DNA of 36,967 bases from CAYJNO01 sp964371715 (GCA_964371715.1 CAYJNO010000018.1:1-36967); one strand, 5' to 3'. Numbered from the stretch's first letter, positions 7,326 through 15,176 are shown. The notes: generated from the sequence alone by a model not told the origin. Numbers and translations: made by a program.

Positions 7326-8542
7326 ACTTTACCATCCAATCTGAAGTTAAAATCATCTTTTTCTTTTTGTTTAATTAATTCTACTTTTCTAATTAATTCT
7401 TTACTTGACATTTTTTCCGAATTTTCATCTATTGTAAATGCTCCAACATATGCTCCTACTAAAAAAAATTCTTTTTCATTATATTTCGCAATATTTCTTT
7501 TTAATCTTTTCTTAATAATATTTATGTCAAATTCGTTAACATTTTCTAAAATCACAAAAAATTCACCGCGATTAATTTTAGCTAAAAAGTCAGTATCTCT
7601 TATGGTATCTTTTATTGCTGACTCTATTATATTTTCATATCGCTCTACAATGACAGCTCCGAATGTGTCATTCACATATTGTAGTGACATTAATTCAACG
7701 TAAAATAGTCCTATGTTATATTTTTCTTTTTTTGATATTGCTCCAATTATATCTTCAATATATTTTCTGCTATAGAGTTCATTTGAATCAAAACGATTTA
7801 ATCTTATTTTTCTTTTTGAAGTGTTAATTGTATTTACAAAAGAATTTTCACTTTCATCACTAACTTTTTTGAAAACATGAAGTTTTACTAATGTTAATGC
7901 ATATAAAAATATAATATAAAAAATTAAAGTTACAAAAAATGCTGATGAATAAACAATAAATATTGTGTCTAATGAGACAATATCAATCTGTAATAATACT
8001 AAATCTAATATTACATATATCATTAAAATTATTGATGTAATTGTTATTAATTCAGAATATTTACGGGTTTTGGATAGTTTTTTTACAGTTGGCAATTTAA
8101 CTTTAGATTGGAAAACATTTAATATAATTGCTAGAGCAAAAAACTCTATTGCTAAAGATCCAAACAATACATCTTGATGGCTAAATAATTCACTCATTGG
8201 AATTTTAAAGATGTAATAAACTGTATAAAGAGTAATAGAAGATACTAAAATTATATGATACAAAAATATAGAAGCTCCAAAAGATACTTGTCTTAGTGTT
8301 GCTTTAGATAACAGTTTAAATTCAAGTGCTAGTACAAAATATATTGCAAGTAGAATAATAGAAGTTGGCACTTCAAAAAATAGTGCAGTAGCAAAACAAC
8401 TTATATTTATCGTACTGATAATAGAAAATAAAATTCTATTTTTTATTGGTTGATCTAAGATTATTGTTGCAAATTCAAACACATTGATATTATAAATAAC
8501 TATCATTGTTATTGAAAGTATAGTAACGATATTAACTTCCAC
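7322..8542 (-). CDS. Membrane protein with degenerate GGDEF domain (first of tandem pair)
   Basis: A 406-residue protein with the same plan as its downstream neighbour. Multiple hydrophobic helices occupy about residues 1-225, then a basic linker, then a GGDEF-like domain. ELYSRKYIEDII matches the conserved domain start and YVELMSLQYVNDTFG matches the segment before the active site. The signature itself is reduced to NRGEFFVIL (about residues 322-330), retaining RGEF rather than GGDEF. The first metal-ligand Asp is Glu here (YVELMSLQ). Catalysis is doubtful, though less clearly lost than in the partner. RBS AAGGAG precedes ATG. A 23-bp palindrome lies 21 bp upstream of the start. No EAL, HD-GYP or PilZ protein is seen in the window. 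Confidence 0.65.
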   Translation of the reverse strand: MEVNIVTILSITMIVIYNINVFEFATIILDQPIKNRILFSIISTINISCFATALFFEVPTSIILLAIYFVLALEFKLLSKATLRQVSFGASIFLYHIILVSSITLYTVYYIFKIPMSELFSHQDVLFGSLAIEFFALAIILNVFQSKVKLPTVKKLSKTRKYSELITITSIILMIYVILDLVLLQIDIVSLDTIFIVYSSAFFVTLIFYIIFLYALTLVKLHVFKKVSDESENSFVNTINTSKRKIRLNRFDSNELYSRKYIEDIIGAISKKEKYNIGLFYVELMSLQYVNDTFGAVIVERYENIIESAIKDTIRDTDFLAKINRGEFFVILENVNEFDINIIKKRLKRNIAKYNEKEFFLVGAYVGAFTIDENSEKMSSKELIRKVELIKQKEKDDFNFRLDGKV

Positions 8543-8563
8543 ATTTTTCTCCTTGTATGCTTT

Positions 8564-8586
8564 ATTACTATTAAGTTAATAGTAAT
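8564..8586. promoter_or_regulatory. 23-bp perfect palindrome before the GGDEF-like pair
   Basis: ATTACTATTAA, one central G, then TTAATAGTAAT: 11-bp arms with a single-base centre. It lies just upstream of the ribosome site of the first GGDEF-like gene. The single-base centre disfavours a simple RNA hairpin, so a dimeric repressor site is plausible. Confidence 0.45.
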
Positions 8587-8763
8587 TTTAAATTCACATA
8601 TATTTTAACATATTATTTATATTTACTTACAATAATGTACTATTTATGCTATTAAACAATCATTAATGTAACTTTAATCTATATTTGGTGTACAAAATTA
8701 GTGTAATTATGCTAGTTATATTTATATTATTTATTATTTATTTATTTTATTAATAAACAAAAA

Positions 8764-8786
8764 AAAGTGAATATAATATTCACTTT
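8764..8786 (-). terminator. Terminator of tetR-like gene
   Basis: AAAGTGAATAT and ATATTCACTTT are 11-bp arms around one A (a smaller effective stem in RNA), with an A-run on the plus strand that gives a T-run on the minus strand. It lies 1 base beyond the stop codon at 8788-8790. Confidence 0.75.
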
Positions 8787-8787
8787 G

Positions 8788-9318
8788 TTAGTATTGTAAA
8801 TCTTTAAATATTTCAGTATAAATATGACTTAGCTCTTCACTTGTTTGCTGATAGCCATCACTCATCCATAATTCATAAAGCTTCATAATACCAACTACAT
8901 GTATTGCTAAGGTATATTCTAATAATTTCTTATCTGCATCTGCTAACGTACTGTTAGGAATATGCATTGCTAAATTTGGAATAGCTATTGTAGTATCCCT
9001 TACAATTAAATGTAGGAATTCAGCTTTTTTAAGCGTTTCGAAAACATCTCTATTCGTATAAGCAAAATCAAAGAATTGTTTTGACATCGCTTTATATGTA
9101 TAATCTTTTCTTGCATGAACAAATTTCATATATTCTTCAACAAGTGATAATGAAGTAAAATCGACAACATCTGCTTTTGACTTAAAGTTGTTATAAAATG
9201 TTTTTCTTACAACTAGTGCTTCATCACAAATTTGCGATATTGTTATTTCATTATATTTTTTTTCCTTTAGTAATTTAACTAATGCATTTTTTATTGCTAC
9301 TTTTGATCTTTTTGACAT
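8788..9318 (-). CDS. TetR/AcrR family transcriptional regulator
   Basis: A 176-residue regulator. The N-terminal helix-turn-helix is clear in residues 1-50 (AIKNALVKLLKEKKYNEITI, then SQICDEALVVRKTFYNNFKS), with the ITISQIC and TFYNNFKSK signature of TetR DNA-recognition helices. The C-terminal ligand domain (about 55-176) is of the small type common in Bacillota and shows no specific ligand motif. It is monocistronic, with an upstream repeat region at 9351-9385 overlapping a likely -10 box, so it may regulate itself. Its target is unknown; the nearby GGDEF-like operon is one candidate because it lies directly downstream. RBS AGAAAGAAAA before ATG is weak. Confidence 0.85.
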   Translation of the reverse strand: MSKRSKVAIKNALVKLLKEKKYNEITISQICDEALVVRKTFYNNFKSKADVVDFTSLSLVEEYMKFVHARKDYTYKAMSKQFFDFAYTNRDVFETLKKAEFLHLIVRDTTIAIPNLAMHIPNSTLADADKKLLEYTLAIHVVGIMKLYELWMSDGYQQTSEELSHIYTEIFKDLQY

Positions 9319-9350
9319 TTTTCTTTCTCCACATATCTACTTTTTTTAGT

Positions 9351-9385
9351 GTATTAATACCATTTCGATACCATTGTATACTATT
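9351..9385. promoter_or_regulatory. Candidate autoregulatory operator of the TetR gene
   Basis: Direct repeats ATACCATT start at 9357 and 9368, exactly 11 bp apart, followed by a weaker TACTATT at 9379; the palindrome GTATTAATAC occupies 9351-9360. On the minus strand a TATACA -10-like box lies among the repeats, with a TTGTAA-like -35 further upstream. One-helical-turn spacing suits a regulator covering the promoter. Confidence 0.4.
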
Positions 9386-9474
9386 TTGGATTATTTTACA
9401 AGTGTATAATATCAAAAAATTACATTTTTTTTGTTTATTGTGCTTGTTTTAATATAAATGTAGCTAATTACCAT

Positions 9475-9502
9475 AAAAAAAAACCTTAAATAAGGTTTTT
9501 TT
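9475..9502 (-). terminator. Terminator of rpsF-ssb-rpsR operon
   Basis: A short CCTTA/TAAGG stem is flanked by matching A- and T-runs. On the minus strand it ends in at least seven T. The rpsR stop (9501-9503) lies in the upstream run. Confidence 0.7.
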
Positions 9503-9731
9503 AGTCTGCTACATAAGGCAATAATGCCATTTGTCTTGCTCTTTTAATTGCTGTCGCTAATAATCTTTGATATTTAGCTCCAGTTCCAGTAACACGACGA
9601 GGAATAATTTTTCCATTTGCAGAGATGAATTTTTTTAATAATTCAACATCTTTATAATCAACAGTTGTTATATTATTCTTTTTGAAATAACAAACTTTTC
9701 TTCTTGGTGCACGTTGTTTTTTGAATGCCAT
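9501..9731 (-). CDS. rpsR: 30S ribosomal protein S18
   Basis: A 76-residue S18, full length for the family. It is a basic protein that pairs with S6 on the platform of the 30S subunit. Recognisable segments are the RRKVCYF start, DYKDVELLKKFIS, GKIIPRRVTGT and the C-terminal KYQRLLATAIKRARQMALLP helix. It is the last gene of the conserved rpsF-ssb-rpsR operon, 23 bases after ssb, with ribosome site AAAGGAAG. Its single Cys does not form the zinc ribbon seen in some S18 variants. Confidence 0.98.
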   Translation of the reverse strand: MAFKKQRAPRRKVCYFKKNNITTVDYKDVELLKKFISANGKIIPRRVTGTGAKYQRLLATAIKRARQMALLPYVAD

Positions 9732-9754
9732 TTTTATATTCTTCCTTTCTTTTA

Positions 9755-10219
9755 TTAGAATGGTAAGTCATCACTTGCGATGTCCAGTACTGGTCCATCA
9801 TCAAATGAGAAGTCATAATTATCATTTGAACTCATAGATTGAGATTGGTTATATCCACCGCTCATTGGAGCTTGTTGATATCCTGCTCTTTCTTCATTTG
9901 TTCTTTTTGATTCCATTAATTGTACGTTATCACATACAACTTCCGTTGTATATACTTTTTTACCATCTTTATCGTCATAACTTCCTGTTTGAATGCGACC
10001 TTCAACTCCTATAAGACTACCCTTACGAGCATAACGTCCTACAAAGTCTGCTGTTTGTCTCCATGCAATACATTGGATAAAGTCTGCTTGTTTATTTTCT
10101 CCTTGTGAGAAACGACGATTACAAGCTAATGTAAACCTAATAAATGATAAACCATTTGAAGTTTTTCTAACTTCAACATCGCTAGTTAATCTACCAGCTA
10201 TGGTAACATGATTTAACAT
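9755..10219 (-). CDS. ssb: Single-stranded DNA-binding protein
   Basis: A 154-residue SSB. The OB fold covers about residues 1-105, with the signatures MLNHVTIAGRLTSDVEVRKT, FIQCIAWRQTADF and GSLIGVEGRIQTGSYDDKDG. A Gly/Gln/Ser-rich flexible linker follows (about 110-135). The C-terminal acidic tip DIASDDLPF is the docking tail for DNA repair and replication partners. It protects single strands at the fork and acts as a tetramer in the family. It lies between rpsF (4 bases upstream) and rpsR, the standard order. Confidence 0.97.
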   Translation of the reverse strand: MLNHVTIAGRLTSDVEVRKTSNGLSFIRFTLACNRRFSQGENKQADFIQCIAWRQTADFVGRYARKGSLIGVEGRIQTGSYDDKDGKKVYTTEVVCDNVQLMESKRTNEERAGYQQAPMSGGYNQSQSMSSNDNYDFSFDDGPVLDIASDDLPF

Positions 10220-10223
10220 AATA

Positions 10224-10511
10224 TTAGTCTTCTTTGCTAATGATCATATAACGCACTACGTTAGCGTTGATATGGATAAGACGGTCAAATTCGCTTAATG
10301 CTTCATTTGTTGCTTCAAAAGTTACAACAACATAGTGTCCTTTTGTAGCGTCTTCAATACGATACGCAAACTCTTTTAAACCCCAATCGTCAACATTAGT
10401 GATTGATCCACCATTGTTTGTGATTACTGCATTAACAGTTTCGATTACTTCTTGGCGTTTAGCTTCTTCTAATGAAGCATTTACGATGTACATAATTTCA
10501 TATTTTTTCAT
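10224..10511 (-). CDS. rpsF: 30S ribosomal protein S6
   Basis: A 95-residue S6, the partner of S18 on the 30S platform. The family start (MKKYEIMYIVNASLEEAKRQ), WGLKEFAYRIEDATKGHYVV and the INANVVRYMIISKED end are clear. RBS GAAGGGAG precedes ATG. It is first in rpsF-ssb-rpsR. In many bacteria S6:S18 binds the rpsF leader. The leader here contains a 7-bp hairpin (arms GTCTATT/AATAGAC), but I could not see the conserved CCG element, so feedback control is only presumed. Confidence 0.98.
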   Translation of the reverse strand: MKKYEIMYIVNASLEEAKRQEVIETVNAVITNNGGSITNVDDWGLKEFAYRIEDATKGHYVVVTFEATNEALSEFDRLIHINANVVRYMIISKED

Positions 10512-10586
10512 GTGTACACTCCCTTCTGGTCAATTGGTCTATTTATTAATAGACAAGGAATAGTTTTATATCTATTCGTATGTATT

Positions 10587-10615
10587 ATATTACCAAATTT
10601 ACCATTAAATGTAAA
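10587..10615 (-). promoter_or_regulatory. Predicted rpsF promoter
   Basis: On the minus strand TTTACA (10615-10610) and TAATAT (10592-10587) are separated by 17 bases, about 75 bases before the rpsF start. Confidence 0.5.
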
Positions 10616-10657
10616 GCAATTTTTATGTATTATAAACTATGACTTTATACAGTTTTA

Positions 10658-12049
10658 TTATTTGTTATTTTTTTCTTCATTTTGTTTTTTTCTTGATTGT
10701 TTTCTATTATATAATCCAATATATAATAAGATTATCGTTGCACCTAGAAGCAACATAATTTGGTCTATATTTGCTTCATCTGAATCTATTGCGACAATAT
10801 CTACCAATATATCTTTACTAGATACTAAGTATGCCCCATTATTCTTAATTTCAAAATTCACAAAATTATTCACATCTGGTTTAAGCGTTGATATTTCAAT
10901 TAATTCATCATTTTCTACTTTGTATAAATAATATTGGTCGGAACTATTATCCTGATTCAGTTGATAATTTATTTTTAGTGATGCTTCATTACTTTGTTCT
11001 AACTTAAATATCGAGCTTGTATTTTCATAATTGCTATTTATAAATTCAACCTTTAAATCTGTATAGTTTTCATCTTTCAAATCCATATTTATTATCATTT
11101 CATTATTTATATTATCTTTTAACTCTAATGTAAGGTTTTCTATACTTTTATTATTTAAAGAATTAACTAAATTTATATCAACATTTATCAATGAACTAGT
11201 ATTTTTTTTCAAATTAAGTACTACATATTTAATGTCATCACTAATTTCATTATTTATTTCTTCAGAATTAATATTACCATTTTCAATGCTCGGTTTTATA
11301 TATAGTGTTGTGCTTATCTCTGTATCTTTTGTTGGCGTTGGTGTATTGTTTGGCATTATAGTTTCATCTGGTGTTGTGACATTTGGTGTTTCTATAGGTG
11401 TTATGATTTCAGGTGTTATTTCGGGTATTGTATTTGGATCAGTTGTTGTAGAGTCTGTCAGTTCTTCATCTACAACTGTTAGAAGTCCTGTTTCATATGT
11501 TATATTAATGTTTTTCGAATTTGTACCATATAATATTCCATCCTCTTCAATTGTTATTTCATATGCTCCTGCTTTTTTTCCATCAGTATTAACACTAAAT
11601 TTCGGTGCTCTTTGAAAAATATTTATAATGTTTTGTGAAGTGTTTGTAGATGTCATTGTATACTCAAAATTGTTTGGTATAGTTTCACCTTCTTTTATTG
11701 TTACATCTTTTGGTTTGATTATAATGTTTTGTTGTTCAACTACTAACTCATAACTATATTTGATATCTGTTCCAATAATTGCTTCAATTGTTGTAGTTCC
11801 TGCATTTAATACATTTACAAATCCATCTTCATTTACTTTTGCTACAAATTCATTTGATGATTCATATATTACTGTATCATAATAATTGATTAATTCATTT
11901 TTAAATGGTTCATCTCCTACAACTTTCACGATTTGGTTTTCATTAAAATAAACTGTGCTTTTAGTTGAATCATCATTCAATTGTTTTAAGTCAGCAAAAT
12001 TGCTAATAAATAAAAATGGCATACAGATTAATATAAATATTTTTGACAT
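10658..12049 (-). CDS. Secreted, membrane-anchored protein with Ig-like domains
   Basis: A 463-residue surface protein of unknown function. An N-terminal signal peptide (about residues 1-19, FILICMPFLFISNFA) leads to a Big_2-like segment (about 40-105, ending in GFVNVLNAGTTTIEAIIG). Next is an MBG-like beta domain (about 107-190, with PKDVTIKEGETIP and GAYEITI). A Thr/Pro/Glu-rich stalk (about 195-245) follows, then a second beta-rich region. The C-terminus has one hydrophobic helix (about 430-447) followed by Arg/Lys-rich residues, a membrane stop-transfer rather than an LPxTG sorting signal. RBS GGAGG precedes ATG by 7 bases. It is monocistronic. It is likely exposed on the cell surface for adhesion or interaction (inference). 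Confidence 0.65.
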   Translation of the reverse strand: MSKIFILICMPFLFISNFADLKQLNDDSTKSTVYFNENQIVKVVGDEPFKNELINYYDTVIYESSNEFVAKVNEDGFVNVLNAGTTTIEAIIGTDIKYSYELVVEQQNIIIKPKDVTIKEGETIPNNFEYTMTSTNTSQNIINIFQRAPKFSVNTDGKKAGAYEITIEEDGILYGTNSKNINITYETGLLTVVDEELTDSTTTDPNTIPEITPEIITPIETPNVTTPDETIMPNNTPTPTKDTEISTTLYIKPSIENGNINSEEINNEISDDIKYVVLNLKKNTSSLINVDINLVNSLNNKSIENLTLELKDNINNEMIINMDLKDENYTDLKVEFINSNYENTSSIFKLEQSNEASLKINYQLNQDNSSDQYYLYKVENDELIEISTLKPDVNNFVNFEIKNNGAYLVSSKDILVDIVAIDSDEANIDQIMLLLGATIILLYIGLYNRKQSRKKQNEEKNNK

Positions 12050-12071
12050 GTACTTACCTCCAACTATCTAC

Positions 12072-12133
12072 ACATACTCATATTTTATCATATTAAGATC
12101 CATATTATATAGAGTATGTATATTAAGTTCCAT
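12072..12133 (-). promoter_or_regulatory. Promoter with flanking direct repeats, surface-protein gene
   Basis: A TATAAT box on the minus strand (12109-12104) sits between two 15-base repeats exactly 30 bp apart (12089-12103 and 12119-12133, 13 of 15 identical, core ATATTAAGWTCCAT). The arms ACATACTC (12072-12079) and GAGTATGT (12112-12119) form a wider inverted repeat. This layout suggests a regulator binding both sides of the promoter. Confidence 0.4.
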
Positions 12134-12163
12134 TTTTTATCAATACAATACTTTATATACAAA

Positions 12164-12197
12164 AAAAACAACAAGTAATATTTTACATGTTGTTTTT
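12164..12197 (-). terminator. Terminator of cold-shock gene
   Basis: Arms AAAAACAACA and TGTTGTTTTT, extended inside by GTAA/TTAC across an A-A mismatch, with an A-run on the plus side giving a T-run on the minus strand. Confidence 0.8.
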
Positions 12198-12213
12198 CTT
12201 TTGATAGCGCTAA

Positions 12214-12408
12214 TTAAATTACTTTGATCATAGAAGCTTGTAAGCCTCTTTCCCCATCGACCAGACGAAACTCAACCGCATCTCCTTCATTAATAGACAT
12301 TTTGCTATCAACAACTTCTGTATAATGAAAGAAGACATCAGTTCCATCTGAACAAACAATGAATCCATAACCTTTTACGTGGTTACATCGTTTTATTCGT
12401 CCTTGCAA
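12214..12408 (-). CDS. cspA: Cold-shock domain protein, TTG start
   Basis: A 64-residue single-domain cold-shock protein, the usual size. RNP1 is KGYGFI (residues 12-17) and RNP2 is VFFHYT (residues 25-30), the aromatic RNA/DNA-binding strands. It probably acts as an RNA chaperone. I chose a TTG start (12408-12406) giving MQGRIKRC. AAAGGAGGG lies 8 bases upstream, and a TTGATT/TATAAT promoter (12459-12431) overlaps the region where the only in-frame upstream ATG (12459) lies, so a longer form cannot be made from that promoter. The 5' leader would be only about 16 bases, unlike the long thermosensing cspA leader of E. coli. Confidence 0.92.
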   Translation of the reverse strand: MQGRIKRCNHVKGYGFIVCSDGTDVFFHYTEVVDSKMSINEGDAVEFRLVDGERGLQASMIKVI

Positions 12409-12430
12409 CTTATAGCCCTCCTTTAAGCAA

Positions 12431-12459
12431 ATTATATGCCATAAGGTTAAATAAATCAA
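12431..12459 (-). promoter_or_regulatory. Predicted cold-shock gene promoter
   Basis: TTGATT (12459-12454), a 17-base spacer and TATAAT (12436-12431) on the minus strand give a strong sigma-A promoter. The expected start is about 12424, right at the ribosome site. Confidence 0.65.
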
Positions 12460-12492
12460 AACTTTTTTTATAAAAATTGTTATTTTATTTCA

Positions 12493-13137
12493 CTATCTAT
12501 CTAAAGTTGGATATTTCCAGCTATTTAATTGTTCATCGGTTAAACGATCTGGTTCTTTTCCTTCATTTACTCTTAAAACATGATAATAAATATCTGCAAG
12601 TTCTTCTACATATTGTGCACTTAAAAATGCTTGATCAATGTCTTTTCCTAGTGTTACTACTCCATGTTTTTCCATTAGTATTAAGTCTGATTTTCTCGCA
12701 ATACAAGCAACCTTTCTTGCTAAATCATCTGTCCCTGGAATTCCAAATTGTGCTACTGGAATCTCACCATCACTTAACCTTAACCCAGCAACTTCATATA
12801 CAATTGCCGGAATTGATTTATTCAATACTGAAAATACAGTTGCCATCTTAGAATGTGTATGTACAATTGCATATACCTCTGGACATGTTTGATAGATTCT
12901 TATATGCATCAATGATTCACTTGACGGCTTTAAACCTTCAATTAAATTAAATTGAAAATCAATAACACTTACATCATCAACTTTCAATGTCTTTCGATCA
13001 ATCCCTGATGGTGTAATAACAATATAACCTGTCTTTTCATCCCTAATACTAAAATTTCCTGATTTGTGTTTACATAAACCTTCAGCTTCAGCTGCAATAG
13101 ATATACCTATTAGTTTTTCTTTTAATTCTTCTAACAT
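12493..13137 (-). CDS. fucA: Class II aldolase, L-fuculose-phosphate aldolase-like
   Basis: A 214-residue zinc-dependent aldolase close in length to E. coli FucA (215). Zn ligands appear as H93 and H95 in IVHTHSKMA and H158 in MEKHGVV, with the catalytic Glu at about 74 (SSESLMHIR). SGNFSIRD and ITPSGID bind the phosphate group in this family. It would split L-fuculose-1-phosphate to dihydroxyacetone phosphate and lactaldehyde, but relatives act on rhamnulose-, ribulose- or methylthioribulose-phosphates. No sugar kinase, isomerase or transporter is adjacent, so the substrate is open. I took ATG 13137, preceded by AAAGGGG, instead of the ATG at 13167, which has no ribosome site. Dihydroxyacetone phosphate is also the product of the glp operon. 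Confidence 0.8.
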   Translation of the reverse strand: MLEELKEKLIGISIAAEAEGLCKHKSGNFSIRDEKTGYIVITPSGIDRKTLKVDDVSVIDFQFNLIEGLKPSSESLMHIRIYQTCPEVYAIVHTHSKMATVFSVLNKSIPAIVYEVAGLRLSDGEIPVAQFGIPGTDDLARKVACIARKSDLILMEKHGVVTLGKDIDQAFLSAQYVEELADIYYHVLRVNEGKEPDRLTDEQLNSWKYPTLDR

Positions 13138-13177
13138 AATAGTAATCCCCTTTCTTAACATAAACATCTATATATTT

Positions 13178-13206
13178 AGCATAGCATTTTTTTTATTCGA
13201 TTTAAA
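13178..13206 (-). promoter_or_regulatory. Predicted aldolase promoter, extended -10
   Basis: Minus strand TGCTATGCT gives an extended -10 (hexamer 13183-13178) with TTTAAA 17 bases upstream. It lies between the antiporter terminator and the aldolase start. Confidence 0.5.
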
Positions 13207-13229
13207 TCTTACTAATTTTGTTGTATAAA

Positions 13230-13255
13230 AAAACAGTTCAAAAATGAACTGTTTT
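13230..13255 (-). terminator. Terminator of antiporter operon
   Basis: Perfect 11-bp arms AAAACAGTTCA and TGAACTGTTTT around loop AAAA, with A- and T-runs. It overlaps the stop codon of the last antiporter gene (13254-13256). Confidence 0.85.
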
Positions 13256-15176
13256 AACTTAAACCTACAAAAATTAAGTATAAAATTGTAAATATTAATC
13301 CTATACCAAACATCAATAAACTATATGAAAATGAATGTGTTATATGCATTCCGCGATCTTTAAGGTAGAACCCTTTTTCTTTACCTTGATAAAAAGTAAG
13401 AGGTATTTTACTAGATTTATAGAATAGTTTATTAATTACTACAATTAATACATCAGCACTTATATCAACTATCCTAAGTATCAATGCTGCAATTAAACTA
13501 AACAATTTAATTAATGGTTTATAGATATAATTCTCAATAGTTATACTTGAAGTATGATAATCATTATAACCATTGTTTTTTAATACTGTACTTTTCATTA
13601 CTACAAAATATAAAAATAAGCCAATACTGATTGAGATAAGTGCTCCTCTTATATTAATCCATATAAAGTAGTGTATTCCATCTTTTGCATGTGTATTCAT
13701 AAAATGGGCAGTAAATTCACCTAGTTTATCAAACGTTATATTTGGTAATATACCAAATATAACTAGTAAAACAGCTAAAACCGTTAGTGCGACTCTACTT
13801 TTATTTGTAGTATATTCTTTAACTGGTTGATGATTACCTTTTTTAAAGAATAAACAAATATTTAATTTTAACATATAAGCAAATGTAAACCCACCTGCTA
13901 ATAAGAATAAATATTCTAACATTAAATTTAAATCATGATTACCAATGTGAAAGTGTATCATTTCAACCATAGCTTCATGTAATAATGTTTTACTAATAAA
14001 TCCACTAAATAATGGAATACCCATTATTGATAAACTACCAATAGCAAAGCATACTTTCAACCATGGTTTATCTCTACCCCAACCTTCAAGTTCTTTTAGA
14101 CTTAAAGTATGAGTGTTTTGATAAATAATTCCGCTTAATGAGAATAATAATACTTTTATCACACTATGATTTAGCATATGAAATAAAGTACCATAAGCTG
14201 CATATGTATTATGATCTTTTAATAGTATTGTTAACGATACACCCCATAGTATAAATCCAATTTGGCTAACAGAAGAATAAGCTAATGTTCGTTTTAAGTT
14301 ATCACTAAAGAAGGCATATATAGCACCAATTAACATATTCAATGTACTAATAAATAAAATAAAATAAGCAAAACTATCTGATGTACCCATAATCTTTATA
14401 ACAACAATTATAATTCCATAGACTCCCGTTTTTGTAAGCAATCCTGATAGTAATCCTGAAGCTGGTGCTGGAGATGCACTATGTGCTAATGCTAACCAGT
14501 CATGTAAGAAGAATGCTCCTGCTTTTGCCCCAAATCCAATAACCATTAGAATTGAACTTAAGTATAGTAAAGGTTCACTACTTGCACTACCTATGTTATT
14601 AGTTAAGTTACTAATTGTTAAATCATTTATTAATGATCCAAGAATTAAAATTCCAAACAATAATGCTAAACCACCAAATACTGCATACGCTAGATAACTA
14701 TTACCTGCTTGATAAGAATTTTTATCTCCATTGTGTACAACCCATAAATAGCTAGCAAATGACATTATTTCAAAGAAAACAAATAGTGTGAATAAATCAT
14801 TTGCATAAAACACACCTAGTGCTCCTGCTAAAGTGATAATTAGAAAACCATAATATCTTGTTAATTGATGTTCGTGATGCTTAAAATATTCATCACTAAC
14901 AATTGCACTTACAATCCATAAAGCAACTGTTACTATTCCATATATTGCATTAAATTCATTAATATTAAATCCTATTCCAAAGTTACTAAATAAGTTTATA
15001 CTAAAGATTATTGAATTATGATCATAATTTATAAATGCATATATAACTACTAATAGTTCTATCACTAAAGTAGCAATCAATACTTTTTTTACTTCCTTTA
15101 GGTTCAAATAAATCATTGTGAACCCAACTACTAATAATAGTAATATTGATATTCCTAAAATCATATTTACTGACAT
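13254..15176 (-). CDS. Antiporter-like subunit 4 (NuoL/MrpA-N/MbhH family), long form
   Basis: A 640-residue proton-antiporter membrane subunit, last in the operon. The core Proton_antipo_M region carries the key residues of the family: Glu in FVFFEIMSFA (TM5), Lys in GFGAKAGAFFLHDWL (TM7), Lys in GLLTKTGVYG (TM8) and Lys in FSGFISKTLL (TM12). About 130 extra C-terminal residues include several hydrophobic stretches (ENYIYKPLIKLFSLIAALIL and beyond). This recalls the lateral-helix extension of NuoL and of the terminal antiporter subunit in Mbx/Mbs-type complexes, so it probably clamps the antiporter row (inference). Its ATG overlaps the upstream stop by 1 base. Its stop overlaps the operon terminator. 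Confidence 0.85.
   Translation of the reverse strand: MSVNMILGISILLLLVVGFTMIYLNLKEVKKVLIATLVIELLVVIYAFINYDHNSIIFSINLFSNFGIGFNINEFNAIYGIVTVALWIVSAIVSDEYFKHHEHQLTRYYGFLIITLAGALGVFYANDLFTLFVFFEIMSFASYLWVVHNGDKNSYQAGNSYLAYAVFGGLALLFGILILGSLINDLTISNLTNNIGSASSEPLLYLSSILMVIGFGAKAGAFFLHDWLALAHSASPAPASGLLSGLLTKTGVYGIIIVVIKIMGTSDSFAYFILFISTLNMLIGAIYAFFSDNLKRTLAYSSVSQIGFILWGVSLTILLKDHNTYAAYGTLFHMLNHSVIKVLLFSLSGIIYQNTHTLSLKELEGWGRDKPWLKVCFAIGSLSIMGIPLFSGFISKTLLHEAMVEMIHFHIGNHDLNLMLEYLFLLAGGFTFAYMLKLNICLFFKKGNHQPVKEYTTNKSRVALTVLAVLLVIFGILPNITFDKLGEFTAHFMNTHAKDGIHYFIWINIRGALISISIGLFLYFVVMKSTVLKNNGYNDYHTSSITIENYIYKPLIKLFSLIAALILRIVDISADVLIVVINKLFYKSSKIPLTFYQGKEKGFYLKDRGMHITHSFSYSLLMFGIGLIFTILYLIFVGLS

Noticed and set aside
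10512..10586. S6:S18-binding leader of rpsF
   Set aside because: A 7-bp hairpin exists, but the conserved CCG element was not found, so I only mention it in the rpsF entry.
12409..12459. Longer 81-residue form of the cold-shock protein starting at ATG 12459
   Set aside because: The region is occupied by a strong promoter (TTGATT/TATAAT) and the TTG at 12408 has a good ribosome site and gives the usual family length.
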